Of a stretch of DNA of 64,000 nt, positions 51,425 through 61,689 are shown in pieces (the first letter of the stretch is position 1; every line of letters starts with the position of its first letter). The notes under the pieces were generated by a model that made no database searches, had not been told where the DNA came from, and worked only from the letters and a program-made list of their open reading frames with translations. Source of the DNA: Gibbula magus (Eukaryota; Mollusca; Gastropoda; Trochida; Trochidae). The stretch spans positions 42,047,548-42,111,547 of the forward strand of contig OW388299.1 in assembly GCA_936450465.1 (NCBI GenBank). Direction: 5' to 3'. A program made the position numbers and the translations under genes.

Positions 51425-52175
51425 GTAATATTACTTATTTGTATTGAACATCACAGAGCATGCTGACAATCTACTACAGACAAAGTAACGAAATGCAGAA
51501 AGACTTACACTGTGACATGTGTTATGTCTTACGGGGCTAGCTGAACTACGATTAATGTGTCCTTGTTTTAGGCCTTCAAGACCATAACCCCATGATTGAT
51601 TTAAATTCTTCTTTCTTTATCAATTTCTCTGCTTTAGAATGGGCTAACAATTGGGATGCAGTGTTTTCGTAGGCCAGACCAGTTCGTAGGACCCGGGAAT
51701 TCGTAGGACTCGTGAATTCGTAGGAGGATTAAAAAATATCTTTAGTATATATTTAGTATTTATACATGTTTTGGATACCATGTAATGTTGATAGATTGCA
51801 GTACGAGACTAACAATGTCAATATACGAAACTAACAGTATTATCATCATGTCATCGATTTATTTTCCAAGTAAAACTATAATTATGTAAATAGGACGATA
51901 TGTTTGATATATATCAAAATATCATGTGATAAATTATTAATAATTTGATTATAATAATATCATAACATAAAGTTAGTCTATAAACATTTATTCCCTTAAA
52001 CTACTAACTCCTACCAATTCACCGGCCGATCCTCCTACGAATCCACCGACATGTACTCCTACGAACCGGTCTGGTCTACGAATTCACCTACACCCTAACA
52101 ATCATATCTTTACGCCAGTAGTTCTCCAAAAGTTCTTCAAAGAAAATATTAACAATGAAAGTAAATTTTCGCCCT
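51425..52175 (+). repeat. Dispersed duplicate D, copy 2, interrupted by an element
   Basis: It matches 40428-40747 on both sides of the 443-bp insertion at 51652-52094. The left part runs to GGGCTAACAAT and the right part resumes at CTAACAATCATATC. Confidence 0.88.
51644..52102. mobile_element. 443-bp hAT-like MITE with TTCGTAG repeats near both ends
   Basis: The element 51652-52094 is flanked by the 8-bp repeat CTAACAAT (51644-51651 and 52095-52102). The empty site at 40661-40668 has one CTAACAAT. The imperfect terminal repeats share TTCGTAGRCCAGACC. TTCGTAG occurs at least four times inside the left end, and its complement CTACGAA is repeated inside the right end, while the middle is plain AT-rich sequence. 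Repeated subterminal motifs are known transposase-binding sites in hAT elements. Confidence 0.85.
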
Positions 52176-52447
52176 TAAATATTATCTTTTTCAATTTAAA
52201 CTGCATGGTGAGTATGGGCCCCTGTGCTTAAACAGTTTCTCTTTTTTTAAATTAGCTCATGTGTTTTCAATTGTTACTTACAAATAATAATAATATTAAG
52301 AAAAAAACTCGGATAATAACACTAGATATTCGATATACGTCATGAAGAAGGAATATTAAATAAAGAATTTTACATTCGTAAAAAATGTTATCTCTAACGA
52401 AGTCTTGAAAACACGGTGGTAAAAGTTATTCTTCAAGTACAAATAAA

Positions 52448-52835
52448 CACTGGTTATTATTATTAAAAACATCGGTTTAAGTGGTAGATACACATGTACA
52501 CATAAACAACGGTAAAAAAAATTAAAAACACAGGTTTAAGTGATAATTTCACATTAACACATACACAACGGTAATTATATTTTTTTAAACACTGGTTTAA
52601 GTGATAATTTCACATTAACACATACAAAACGGTAATTATTTTTTTTTAAACCCAGGTTTAAGTGATAGTTTCACATTAACACATACACAACGGTATTAAT
52701 TTTTTTTAAACACTGGTTTAAGTGATAATTTCACATTAACAAATACACAACGGTAATTATTTTTTTTAAAACACTGGTTTAAGTGATAGTTTCACATGAA
52801 CCAATACACAACGGTAACTAATTTTTAAAAAAATC
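52448..52835 (+). repeat. ~60-bp minisatellite, six units
   Basis: GGTTTAAGTG starts at 52474, 52533, 52594, 52655, 52715 and 52776, spacings of 59-61 bp. Each unit has a CACTGGTTTAAGTGATA part, a TTTCACATTAACACATACA part, ACGGTA and a T-run of variable length. The first unit is the most diverged. Confidence 0.93.
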
Positions 52836-52899
52836 AAAATGTCCGAATGTTACTTGGTTCATATTTGGATCAATTTGTTAGCGCTGAAACCTCCATTTC

Positions 52900-52980
52900 A
52901 TTTCTGGACAAGTTGAAACCTCTTATATATCTGGTCCCAATTCTTGACAAGTTAAAGTCTCTCATATATCTCACCCTATT
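52900..52980 (+). repeat. Two-unit ~41-bp tandem repeat
   Basis: TTCTGGACAAGTTGAAACC and TTCTTGACAAGTTAAAGTC begin two adjacent diverged units, each continuing to CTYATATATCT. It follows the 60-bp minisatellite but is unrelated to it. Confidence 0.7.
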
Positions 52981-53237
52981 TCTGAATATTTGAAGAATGT
53001 AGGATTCATTAATATACAATTTTCTATCAAGATGTGAAAGCGAAGTATAGATACTCTCTGATCATGAAGCCATGTGAGAATAGTATTTGTTGAAAGTAGC
53101 GCAGCGCCCACGTTTAACACTGCTAATGGAATGGAATGGGATGAAAAGTACTGTAGTAGTGGCTATGTTTTAGTCGTGTATGTCATCCAAGTCATCACCC
53201 AACGGATTTCTATTCGTGTTGACAACATCAAAGTCAT

Positions 53238-53599
53238 TTAAAGGGGCAGTAGCACGTTTTTTTGCAAATCTTATTTTTTCAAATTTCCCATTTTATGATA
53301 GTTTATGCCATTTATATTTACTTTAGAGGGTAAAACATCTAATTACACAAACCAATTACCCGTAGTGGTAATAACGGTGTTGCGTATTAAGCAAAAATTG
53401 CCTAGCGGCCATTTTATTGTGAACTCATTTTATTATTTCGAATGACAAAAATGATTCCCATGGCTTTACCGAACCATGTACACTCATTTTTTAACTTGAT
53501 TTTCCGAAGAGAGAAGGGTGTTTTACTATTGGTGACATTATTTTTCAAATACATTTCATCGACTTATTTCAGCCCCAAAACGTGCTACTGCCCCTTTAA
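53238..53599 (+). mobile_element. TTAA-target MITE
   Basis: TTAA at 53238-53241 and 53596-53599 flank a 354-bp element with near-identical inverted ends (AGGGGCAGTAGCACG). The full family interior is present. A 64-residue ORF across its right half is a by-product of the repeat. Confidence 0.88.
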
Positions 53600-53808
53600 T
53601 GTGCCTTTTGGTGTAAGCAGCCAATGTATGTCATAGCCAATTATAAAGACATTTATTCTCGAAAGAAGCATTTACCTCCGACTCTTGTTCATAGGAGACA
53701 AACACGGCAAAAACTCTGAATGATGTATATTTACTACTCAGTCGTTATCAATTCCGTAAAGCATGTGTTTGATTTCAAAACATAAAGGGATACCTCCAAT
53801 TGGATATC

Positions 53809-54080
53809 GGTGTGGTGAGTTCATTTGATTTCAGATCAACAGTCCGTAGTTCGAATCCCGTTTGGTGTTCCGCAATTGTGTATGGTGGGGACATTTGTTA
53901 TTAATGCAGTAAATGTTGGGTTCCATACTACTCTGAATTCCAGTGCAGTAACATCAATGGTAAGCTAGCTCCAGCCAATGCTCGCAGGTTTCAATGGTAA
54001 TGCGGGGGTTCTCTCTGCAATTATTAGAACCCCCGTGATGTAAGTAAAACACTCTTGAAAAACTCTTGAAACATAAAATC
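53809..54080 (+). mobile_element. tRNA-derived SINE (family S1), diverged copy
   Basis: The tRNA head is eroded, but box B AGTTCGAATCCCG is intact. Body blocks CCAGCCAATGCTCGCAGGTTTC and GTGATGTAAGTAAAACACTCTTGAAA follow. The GGCGTTAAAC tail is replaced by a short internal repeat (ACTCTTGAAA twice). Confidence 0.8.
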
Positions 54081-55712
54081 ATCCCCAATCTTTCAAGTGT
54101 TAGATGATTTGCAAGATCAGTCAAACAGGGCTGCTACAGAAAGACAGATAGCAGGTGCCTTAAATAACAACAATTATGTTGCAAATAATAAATAACCGTT
54201 AAAATGGCATCGTACACATAAAAATTCCTTTTAACAAAAACCTTATTTAAACAAATTAGACTAAAGTTGTATTATATCAGTCTTTTCTGTATTTGCAATA
54301 TTGGTCACTTAGCCCCAATTGCAAATAAATTCGTCACTTGTCACTTGTTGTCTGTCAAAATGCCATGCCTTCACCGGCTGTCATCAGAATCGGTCAGTAT
54401 TTGTGTTATCATATTGTAAGGTGTCCTGATACGATGAAATTCAGTCAATAATTGACAGTGTTTTATTTTCTAAAGGAACCATAGTGATTTTATGTGATAA
54501 TCAAAATCTAGTTGGTAAAATCTGATCTGTGCTGACTTGATCATTTTTTCATTTCACGCTAAACTCACTTGCAAAAGAAACGCTGCCACATTTTCAAAAG
54601 AGTAACAACCTCAAATAGTGTTGTCGGATAAAGTCAGTTTCAAATGACACTGATAGATAGTTTAAGTACTCACTATTTAGTTTACCAGGGTTTTTTTGCA
54701 TGTCTGTTCAAAAACAAATTGGGTACTGAAATCGCCTTTTCCGTCACGGATTTTGGCCAAATTGTTGGCAATTATGTTTTAAAAAATAGGAAATGTGAAA
54801 ATTATAATAATCATTGATATTGGCCAACTAATTTACCTCTTTCAACGTTAATTCATTGACACATCATCACTGTAGGACGTAATAAAAAAAAGCCACAAGG
54901 TCCCTTTTAACGTCCTATCTCTCCTAGATAATGTTTCAAAAAAAATATAAATAAGATTTAGTTTATTTGACTTTTGAGGAATGACGTAGCCCTGTTTCAG
55001 TCGTTTACATTAACCGTGGATTTACAAATTATGTATTCTTATTGGCGGTGTTTCTTTTTCAAGCAAGTTTGTTCATTAATCAAGACATGACAATGTAATA
55101 ACAAGATCTTACTCTGTTCACAACATTAAAGCTCATTTTGAATTATAAAGCATGACAGACAGGCAGACAGACATGCATTTATTTTTCTATTTTTATTTTT
55201 GATGAATGTCATGGGCGTCTTTGTTGTTGATGAGATCACATAAATTGATATATGTGTCTGAAATTTCACATTTTAGAGTAATAAAAAATCCATTTTGGAC
55301 AATTAATAAAATGAAACTTTCTAAACGATTTGTTTCCAACATATCTGACGTAACTTGATCGTCGCCATCTATCACCTTCTTAAATCTTGTTAAAAGTGAA
55401 GTCTATAATCCCTTTTATTTGTCCTGTTGTATTTCAGACATAAATAAGTAGATGACCATTTTCAAAGAACAAATCGACGGAAACAAGTGGATATCTACAG
55501 AATCATGAAATACTCTTTATAACTTTGAAAGAAGGTCATTTCGCAAAACCTAAATTTTGGTGTACCTTTGAAGTGACATTTAGATAGCATGAACTTTTTT
55601 ATATGCCTTTTAAACCGCTAGATGGAGTTTTGTATTACTTTGCAGGGAATATTTGTCATTTTGAAAAGAGTTTTTGTTTCAAACGTGACATTTACATAAG
55701 TTATCATGGGAT
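54081..55712. other. AT-rich stretch, no gene recognised
   Basis: There are no frames above 60 codons with content. A short CAGACAGGCAGACAGACA run lies near 55154. Nothing else is visible. Confidence 0.4.
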
Positions 55713-57612
55713 TTAAGTTACGTCCGTATCGGTTCCCTATTAAAACACAAATGATTGATGAAAAAGTCATTCAAAATGTCTAAATATGAAAAACTAACTC
55801 AAAAAACTTTCCAAGATTATGTATGTTTTTTTTTCAAATTAAACCTTTTTTTATTTTATTCTTTTTTATATGTTTCTAATGAAATATATTCTGCTTGGTA
55901 GTCAAAATTTTACATAACCCTCAAATTATGCGGATCATATGTGAAAGCTCTTAAAGGCGCTGTAGCACGTTTTTTGCAAATTTTAATTTTTCAAATTTCC
56001 TATTTATAATGATAGTTTATGTCATTTATATTAACTTTAGAGGGTAAAACATGTTATTAAACAAACCAATCATCCGTAGTGATAATAACGGTGTTGCGTA
56101 TAAAGCAAAAATTGCATGGCGGCCATTTTATTGTGAACACAATTTAATCATTTCGTATTACAAAAACGATCCCCGTGGCTTTACCGAACCATGTACACTC
56201 ATTTTCAATTTGATTTTCCGGAGAGAGAATGCTGTTTTACTATTGGTGACATTATTTTTCAAATACATTTCATCGACTTATTTGAGCGAAAAAACGTGCT
56301 ACAGCGCCTTTAATATCGCAATGATACTTTGGTCTTCGAGACAAAAAGCATGAAAACATGTATTTGTTTTCATGGCGTGGTAAGATATTTTGTCCAACGG
56401 ATTCCTGCTTGACAGCTCTGTCGATGTTAATAACGATGATAATGATAACAGGTGTCATAACTTAAAAAAATATTTGAGACCTAAATTTGATTTTTGACCA
56501 AAAGGGGGAGATAATACAAAAGGTAAATAGTTACAAACCTAATTATCTCGAATATATGTATGTGTGTATTATGTCTGTATTAACATATGTATTTCAGCCA
56601 ACACATTAGATTTAGGCTATTTGGAAAATAAACGTTTTGAAGTTTGTGCAATATCACGGTGTTGACGGTAGACATCTTTTGAAAGTATCAGAAGGATTGA
56701 TTTATTAGCATTTCAATCTTTTATTAAACTTGAATTATCATCAAGGGAAAGGGTCGATTAAAATCGATATGAATTTTATAAAATGCACAAACGTCTTCAT
56801 AAGCAAACACTAATATACAAATATGCAAATGTCCATATTCGTTGAAGGTAATTATACCACCGCTACGAAGTAAGCAGGGGTATATAGCGGTCATTCCATC
56901 CATCCGTCCGCTCGTCCGTCCGTCCGGTCAATTTTCTCAAAAACCGTCAAAGGTATATCGACCAAACTTTGTGCAATTATTAACCATGTTCTTCCCATCG
57001 CGCACAGACAATTTTGAGTTTTCTGAGATTTAATTTTTTTGTCGTTTCCATGGAAACGTCAGTTTTAGGACTTAGTTTTATTGTGTTCAATCCGAACGAG
57101 TTATTTTGGAAACTATTAAACCTAGGTGAATGAAATTTTTGTCATGACCATACTCTTTATCGAGTTTAAAAACCAGTTCTGAAATATTATTTTTACGGAG
57201 TTATGACCCTTGAATCCGAAATTGAACTTAGAACAAAAATCGCTGTGATGCTCCAACGGGGACAAATTTTCTCGGAAACTGTTACATCTAGCTGAATGAA
57301 ATTTAACATGTACATGTAGGTAGTCCAGATGATACTCTTTATCGTGTTCTGCGTCTAATTCCGAAATATTATTTTGTACGGAGTTATTGCCCTTGAATCT
57401 GTAATTGAAATTGGTATAAATGACCGTTGTGATTGTCTAATGGAAATAATTAAGTTACCTGAAAAAGATTACATCTGGGTGAATGAAATTGTGTAATAAC
57501 AAAGCCAGTTCCCAAAAATATTTTGGACAATATTATGATGCTTGAATCCGTTTGATGTATTTGAGACATGCTCACTTTTTTCTTGTTTTGTTAGCGGAGG
57601 GATCACTGTGAC
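55713..57612 (+). repeat. Tandem repeat unit XY, copy 1 (contains MITE 55955-56309)
   Basis: Part X (55713-56426) and part Y (56427-57612) recur as X (57622-57978) and Y (60130-61312). Without inserts the unit is about 1.55 kb. Y carries a CATCCATCCGTCCG / GTCCGTCCGTCC tract (near 56900-56930) and a GTTTCCATGGAAAC palindrome (57045). The copies are nearly identical. The unit encodes nothing I recognise and reads as a dispersed repeat. Confidence 0.92.
55951..56313 (+). mobile_element. TTAA-target MITE with a verifiable empty site
   Basis: The element (55955-56309, 355 bp) has matching AGGCGCTGTAGC / GCTACAGCGCCT ends and is flanked by TTAA on both sides. The duplicate of its flanks at 57861-57870 reads GCTCTTAATATCGC with a single TTAA and no element, which is the empty site. 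This shows directly that TTAA is the target duplication and that the element begins with AGG. Confidence 0.95.
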
Positions 57613-58019
57613 TAAATCAAATTAAGTTACGTCCGTATCGGTTCCCTATTAAAACACAAATGATTGATGAAAAAGTCATTCAAAATGTCTAAATATGAAA
57701 AACTAACTCAAAAAACTTTCCAAGATTATGTATGGTTTTTTTTTCAAATTAAACCTTTTTTTATTTTATTCTTTTTTATATGTTTCTAATGAAATATATT
57801 CTGCTTGGTAGTCAAAATTTTTACATAACCCTCAAATTATGCGGATCATATGTGAAAGCTCTTAATATCGCAATGATACTTTGATCTTCGAGACAAAAAG
57901 CATGAAAACATGTATTTGTTTTCATGGCGTGGTAAGATATTTTGTCCAACGGATTCCTGCTTGACAGCTCTGTCGATGAAGAAGACAAATATTTTATGGA
58001 TGATCAACTTCTTTATTAA

Positions 58020-58062
58020 CAATAGCGACGTTTCGGTATAGATCCTTATACCGTTATCAAGC
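58020..58062 (-). ncRNA. Hammerhead-like motif, left Penelope arm
   Basis: It is the complement of the right-arm motif, with the same TTGATAA, seven-pair stem CGGTATA/TATACCG and AAACGTCGC. Both arms of the element carry it in opposite orientation. Penelope-like elements of animals are known to carry hammerhead ribozymes in their terminal repeats. Confidence 0.45.
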
Positions 58063-58306
58063 ATATGGAATTGATGGTGAAACAGCAGATTATATACAGG
58101 ATACATGTTGGTATGATAAAGAGATAACAAATACAACAAGATGAGGTAACAATGGCATAAATGGTTGTACAAGTGAAGTTGTGATAACAAGGAAACCAGA
58201 GAGTAGTAAGTTAATTAGCCAGGGGGTGGCGGATGAGAGGACAAAGGCAGGATGAGGGTACCAATTAGTGGTGTAGGTGGAAGCCAGAGTGAGTAGATTG
58301 GATTAA

Positions 58307-59740
58307 TCATTTGTGGATTAAGCTGTTGTAAGCTGATGGGATGAAATAGCCTTGATCCCTATTCATAGAGGGCTTATGTCTAACAATATGCACGGCTTCA
58401 GCTAAACGCCGGTGAGTGTAGTCATGTTTGTTGTTTGTGAGTGTTTTGACAGAGTCCCAATGGATGTTGTGTTGAGGAAAGTTGGTGATGTGTTCCGAAA
58501 TGGCTGATTTGTTGTCTCCCTTGATTGTTGATGTTTTGTGTTCTTTGATGCGTGTGTTGAGCGGTCTTGATGTTTCCCCAATGTAGTTGCTGCCGCAGTC
58601 GCAGCTAATGTTGTAAACAACTCCTTTAGGTTGTTGTTGTTTTTGGGCATATTTCCTACCATTAGCCTTAATGATGGTTTTGAGTGGGGTGGCCGAGGAA
58701 AAATAAGTGTCTATGCCTACTTGTTGCTTGAGTAAACGACTGATGTGATGTGATGTTTTGCCAATGTAGGGCAGTGAGATGCGAATAGGGGCAGGGGCAG
58801 GCTTGCTAGTAGTGGGTTTGGGTGGTGGGTTTAGGGTGCAGTTAATGACACGGTCAACAAGTTTTGCTGGGTAGTTGTTAAGTTGGGTGAAGACATGCCG
58901 GAGGTGTTTAAGTTCAGAATCAGGAGTGACAGAGGATAGGTTGATGGCACGGCGGGTTAGAGTGGAGATGATGTCGGTTTTAGTTCTGAGTGGGTGGTTG
59001 GAGTCAAAGTGGAGATACTGGTCAGTGTGCGTGGGTTTGCGGTAAACAGAGGTTTGGATAGCATTGTCAGAGGTGCGGTTGACTAGGATGTCAAGGAAGG
59101 GAAGTTGTGAGTTGGTTTCAGTTTCAATGGTGAATTGGATGCGAGGGTGCTGTTGGTTAAGGTGCTGTAGGAGGGCAAGGGGGTCATTATTTTGAGGGAG
59201 TATGACAAAGGTGTCGTCAACCTTCCTGAACCAGCAGGTTGGTTGGATTAGTGAGGAGCTGAGGGCATTCTGTTCGAAGGAGGTCATATAGATTTCGGAG
59301 AGGATGGGAGAAAGAGGGGACCCCATGGGTAGACCATGGATTTGCTCGTAAAGGTCATCACCCCAGGTGAAGTAGGTGGAGGTGATGGAGTTAGAAATGA
59401 GCTGAATGATAGAGTCAGTAGTGAGGTTGGTGTCGAGGGGGGTGTCAAGGTTGTCAATGCGGGCGCGAAGGATGTGCAGGGTTTCGTTAATTGGGACACT
59501 GGTAAAGAGATCAACAACATCATAACTAACAATTTTACCTGGATCAGTAACACATTTAAGATTTTCACAAAATTCAGCAGAGTCTGAGATGTAAGAGTCA
59601 GCAGTTTTACCAAGTGGGGCCAACACTTTGGTAAGGTGTTGGGCAGTGTTATAAAATACTGTGTCTCTGGAACACACAAGGAGTCTGCATTTAGGTGGGT
59701 CTTTGTGGATCTTAACCGTGGCACGTGCATATGGAGCTTG
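58307..59740 (-). CDS. Penelope-like reverse transcriptase with GIY-YIG endonuclease, 5'-truncated
   Basis: The frame is open from the arm junction at 59740 to a stop at 58307, about 477 residues. It opens with GQAPYARATVKIHKDPPKC, matching the KIHK segment before the reverse transcriptase core of Penelope-like elements. Counting from the GTG at 59677, motif A is SYDVVDLFTSVPI (about 51-63) and motif B GLPMGSPLSPIL (about 115-126). Motif C is FRKVDDTF (about 141-148), where relatives usually have Tyr-Val-Asp-Asp, so both catalytic Asp remain but Tyr is Lys. LPFLDILV and VYRKPTHTDQYLHF follow. The C-terminal GIY-YIG domain spans about 342-450 (VVYNISCDCGSNYIGETSRPLNTRIKEH). It would copy the element's RNA and nick target DNA. 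The N-terminal part is lost and no start codon in context is present, so it is probably inactive despite having no stops or frameshifts. Confidence 0.9.
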   Translation of the reverse strand, partial: QAPYARATVKIHKDPPKCRLLVCSRDTVFYNTAQHLTKVLAPLGKTADSYISDSAEFCENLKCVTDPGKIVSYDVVDLFTSVPINETLHILRARIDNLDTPLDTNLTTDSIIQLISNSITSTYFTWGDDLYEQIHGLPMGSPLSPILSEIYMTSFEQNALSSSLIQPTCWFRKVDDTFVILPQNNDPLALLQHLNQQHPRIQFTIETETNSQLPFLDILVNRTSDNAIQTSVYRKPTHTDQYLHFDSNHPLRTKTDIISTLTRRAINLSSVTPDSELKHLRHVFTQLNNYPAKLVDRVINCTLNPPPKPTTSKPAPAPIRISLPYIGKTSHHISRLLKQQVGIDTYFSSATPLKTIIKANGRKYAQKQQQPKGVVYNISCDCGSNYIGETSRPLNTRIKEHKTSTIKGDNKSAISEHITNFPQHNIHWDSVKTLTNNKHDYTHRRLAEAVHIVRHKPSMNRDQGYFIPSAYNSLIHK

Positions 59741-59997
59741 TCCACAAATGATTAATCCAATCTACTCACTCTGGCTTCCACCTACACCACTAATTGGTAC
59801 CCTCATCCTGCCTTTGTCCTCTCATCCGCCACCCCCTGGCTAATTAACTTACTACTCTCTGGTTTCCTTGTTATCACAACTTCACTTGTACAACCATTTA
59901 TGCCATTGTTACCTCATCTTGTTGTATTTGTTATCTCTTTATCATACCAACATGTATCCTGTATATAATCTGCTGTTTCACCATCAATTCCATATGC

Positions 59998-60035
59998 TTG
60001 ATAACGGTATAAGGATCTATACCGAAACGTCGCTA
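59998..60035 (+). ncRNA. Hammerhead-like motif, right Penelope arm
   Basis: TTGATAA (59998-60004) is followed by stem CGGTATA (60005-60011), loop AGGATC, TATACCG (60018-60024), then AAACGTC with a GTC cleavage-type triplet ending at 60031. Compared with a canonical CUGAUGA core, C3 is U and G8 is A, and one base is extra before the stem. The 3/8 pair would still be Watson-Crick, but catalysis is uncertain. Confidence 0.45.
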
Positions 60036-61338
60036 TTGTTAATAAAGAAGTTGATCATCCATAAAATATTTGTCTTCTTCATCACACCAACTTCTAGAAT
60101 GCCTCTCAAACAGTTTAGCTCTGTCGATGTTAATAACGATGATAATGATAACAGGTGTCATAACTTAAAAAAATATTTGAGCCTAAATTTGATTTTTGAC
60201 CAAAAGGGGGAGATAATACAAAAGGTAAATAGTTACAAACCTAATTATCTCGAATATATATATGTGTGTATTATGTATGTATTAACATATGTATTTCAGC
60301 CAAAACATTAGATTTAGGCTATTTGGAAAATAAACGTTTTGAAGTTTGTGCAATATCACGGTGTTGACGGTAGACATCTTTTGAAAGTATCAGAAGGATT
60401 GATTTATTAGCATTTCAATCTTTTATTAAACTTGAATTATCATCAAGGGAAAGGGTCGATTAAAATCGATATGAATTTTATAAAATGCACAAACGTCTTC
60501 ATAAGCAAACACTTATATACAAATATGCAAATGTCCATATTCGTTGAAGGTAATTATACCACCGCTACGAAGTAAGCAGGGGTATATAGCGGTCATTCCA
60601 TCCATCCGTCCGCTCGTCCGTCTGTCCGGTCAATTTTCTCAAAAACCGTCAAAGGTATATCGACCAAACTTTGTGCAATTATTAACCATGTTCTTCCCAT
60701 CGCGCACAGACAATTTTGAGTTTTCTGAGATTTAATTTTTGTCGTTTCCATGGAAACGTCAGTTTTAGGACTTAGTTTTATTGTGTTCAATCCGAACAAG
60801 TTATTTTGGAAACTATTAAACCTAGGTGAATGAAATTTTTGTCATGGCCATACTCTTTATCGAGTTTAAAAACCAGTTCTGAAATATTATTTTTACGGAG
60901 TTATGACCCTTGAATCCGAAATTGAACTTAGAACAAAAATCGCTGTGATGCTCCAACGGGGACAAATTTTCTCGGAAACTATTACATCTAGCTGAATGAA
61001 ATTTAACATGTACATGTAGGTGGTCCAGATGATACTCTTTATCGTGTTCTGCGTCTAATTCCGAAATATTATTTTGTACGGAGTTATTGCCCTTGAATCT
61101 GTAATTGAAATTGGTATAAATGACCGTTGTGATTGTCTAATGGAAATAATTAAGTTACCTGAAAATGATTACATCTGGGTGAATGAAATTGTGTAATAAC
61201 AAAGCCAGTTCCCAAAAATATTTTGGACAATATTATGATGCTTGAATCTGTTTGATGTATTTGAGACATGCTCACTTTTTTCTTGTTTTGTTAGCGGAGG
61301 GATCACTGTGACGTCATGAAAAAAGCTGCAGGACTCCG

Positions 61339-61689
61339 TTGACTCGTTTACAAAAGAGAATCGATATACTTTCGCAGTTTTACAAGAAATGGAGACTGTC
61401 AATTAATTTTGATGAGACCGAAATTCTTGTCTTTAGAAACAGAGGCAAATGTACGTGGTACATTAAACTTAGTCTAAATGAATTTACATATTGCAATAAT
61501 GTTGGTTTAATATTTTCAAATAGATTATCTTTGTCTAAATGTGTACAAAACTTAGTTATGAAAGCAAATAGAGCAATGGCATCAATCAAAATATTTTCTT
61601 CAAAATTGAAAAGTATCTCTCTATCTGTGTTATTTAAGATGTTCGATGTACAGCTGAAGCAAATTCACAAATGGGAAGCTATTTTGTAA
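61339..61689 (+). pseudogene. LINE reverse transcriptase C-terminal segment, part 1
   Basis: The segment encodes LQKRIDILSQFYKKWRL, INFDETEILVFRN and NNVGLIFSNRLSLSKCVQN, which correspond to the stretch after the catalytic Asp-Asp motif in CR1-like LINEs. The catalytic motif itself is absent. After FDVQLKQIH the frame is lost. The next bases, read in another frame, give FCKYVLGMSYKCSNVAVIAECGR (61682-61750), the expected continuation after a small internal deletion. Confidence 0.75.

Larger units (their letters stand above)
57966..60129 (-). mobile_element. Penelope-like retroelement with inverted arms and 13-bp target duplication
   Basis: The insertion 57979-60116 is flanked by AGCTCTGTCGATG at 57966-57978 and 60117-60129. 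The uninterrupted site at 56414-56426 in the other repeat copy has it once. The left arm 57979-58318 and the right arm 59741-60079 are near-perfect inverted copies of about 340 bp, each including the stop codon region of the ORF. The right end carries 37 extra bp. Between them lies a minus-strand reverse transcriptase-GIY-YIG frame lacking its N-terminal part. An inverted copy of the 3' region at the 5' side is a known Penelope arrangement. Confidence 0.93.
57622..61312 (+). repeat. Tandem repeat unit XY, copy 2 (split by a Penelope-like element)
   Basis: X resumes at TTAAGTTACGTCCG (57622) with an intact TTAA at 57862-57865, where copy 1 carries a MITE. The X-Y junction is interrupted by the insertion 57979-60116. 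Y runs 60130-61312. Confidence 0.92.

Noticed and set aside
52448..52835. CRISPR array
   Set aside because: Units of 60 bp are similar along their whole length, with no unique spacers, and the genome is eukaryotic.
59284..59745. 153-codon minus-strand frame and an 83-codon plus-strand frame inside the Penelope element
   Set aside because: They are shadows of the reverse transcriptase frame; only that frame shows the RT and GIY-YIG motifs.
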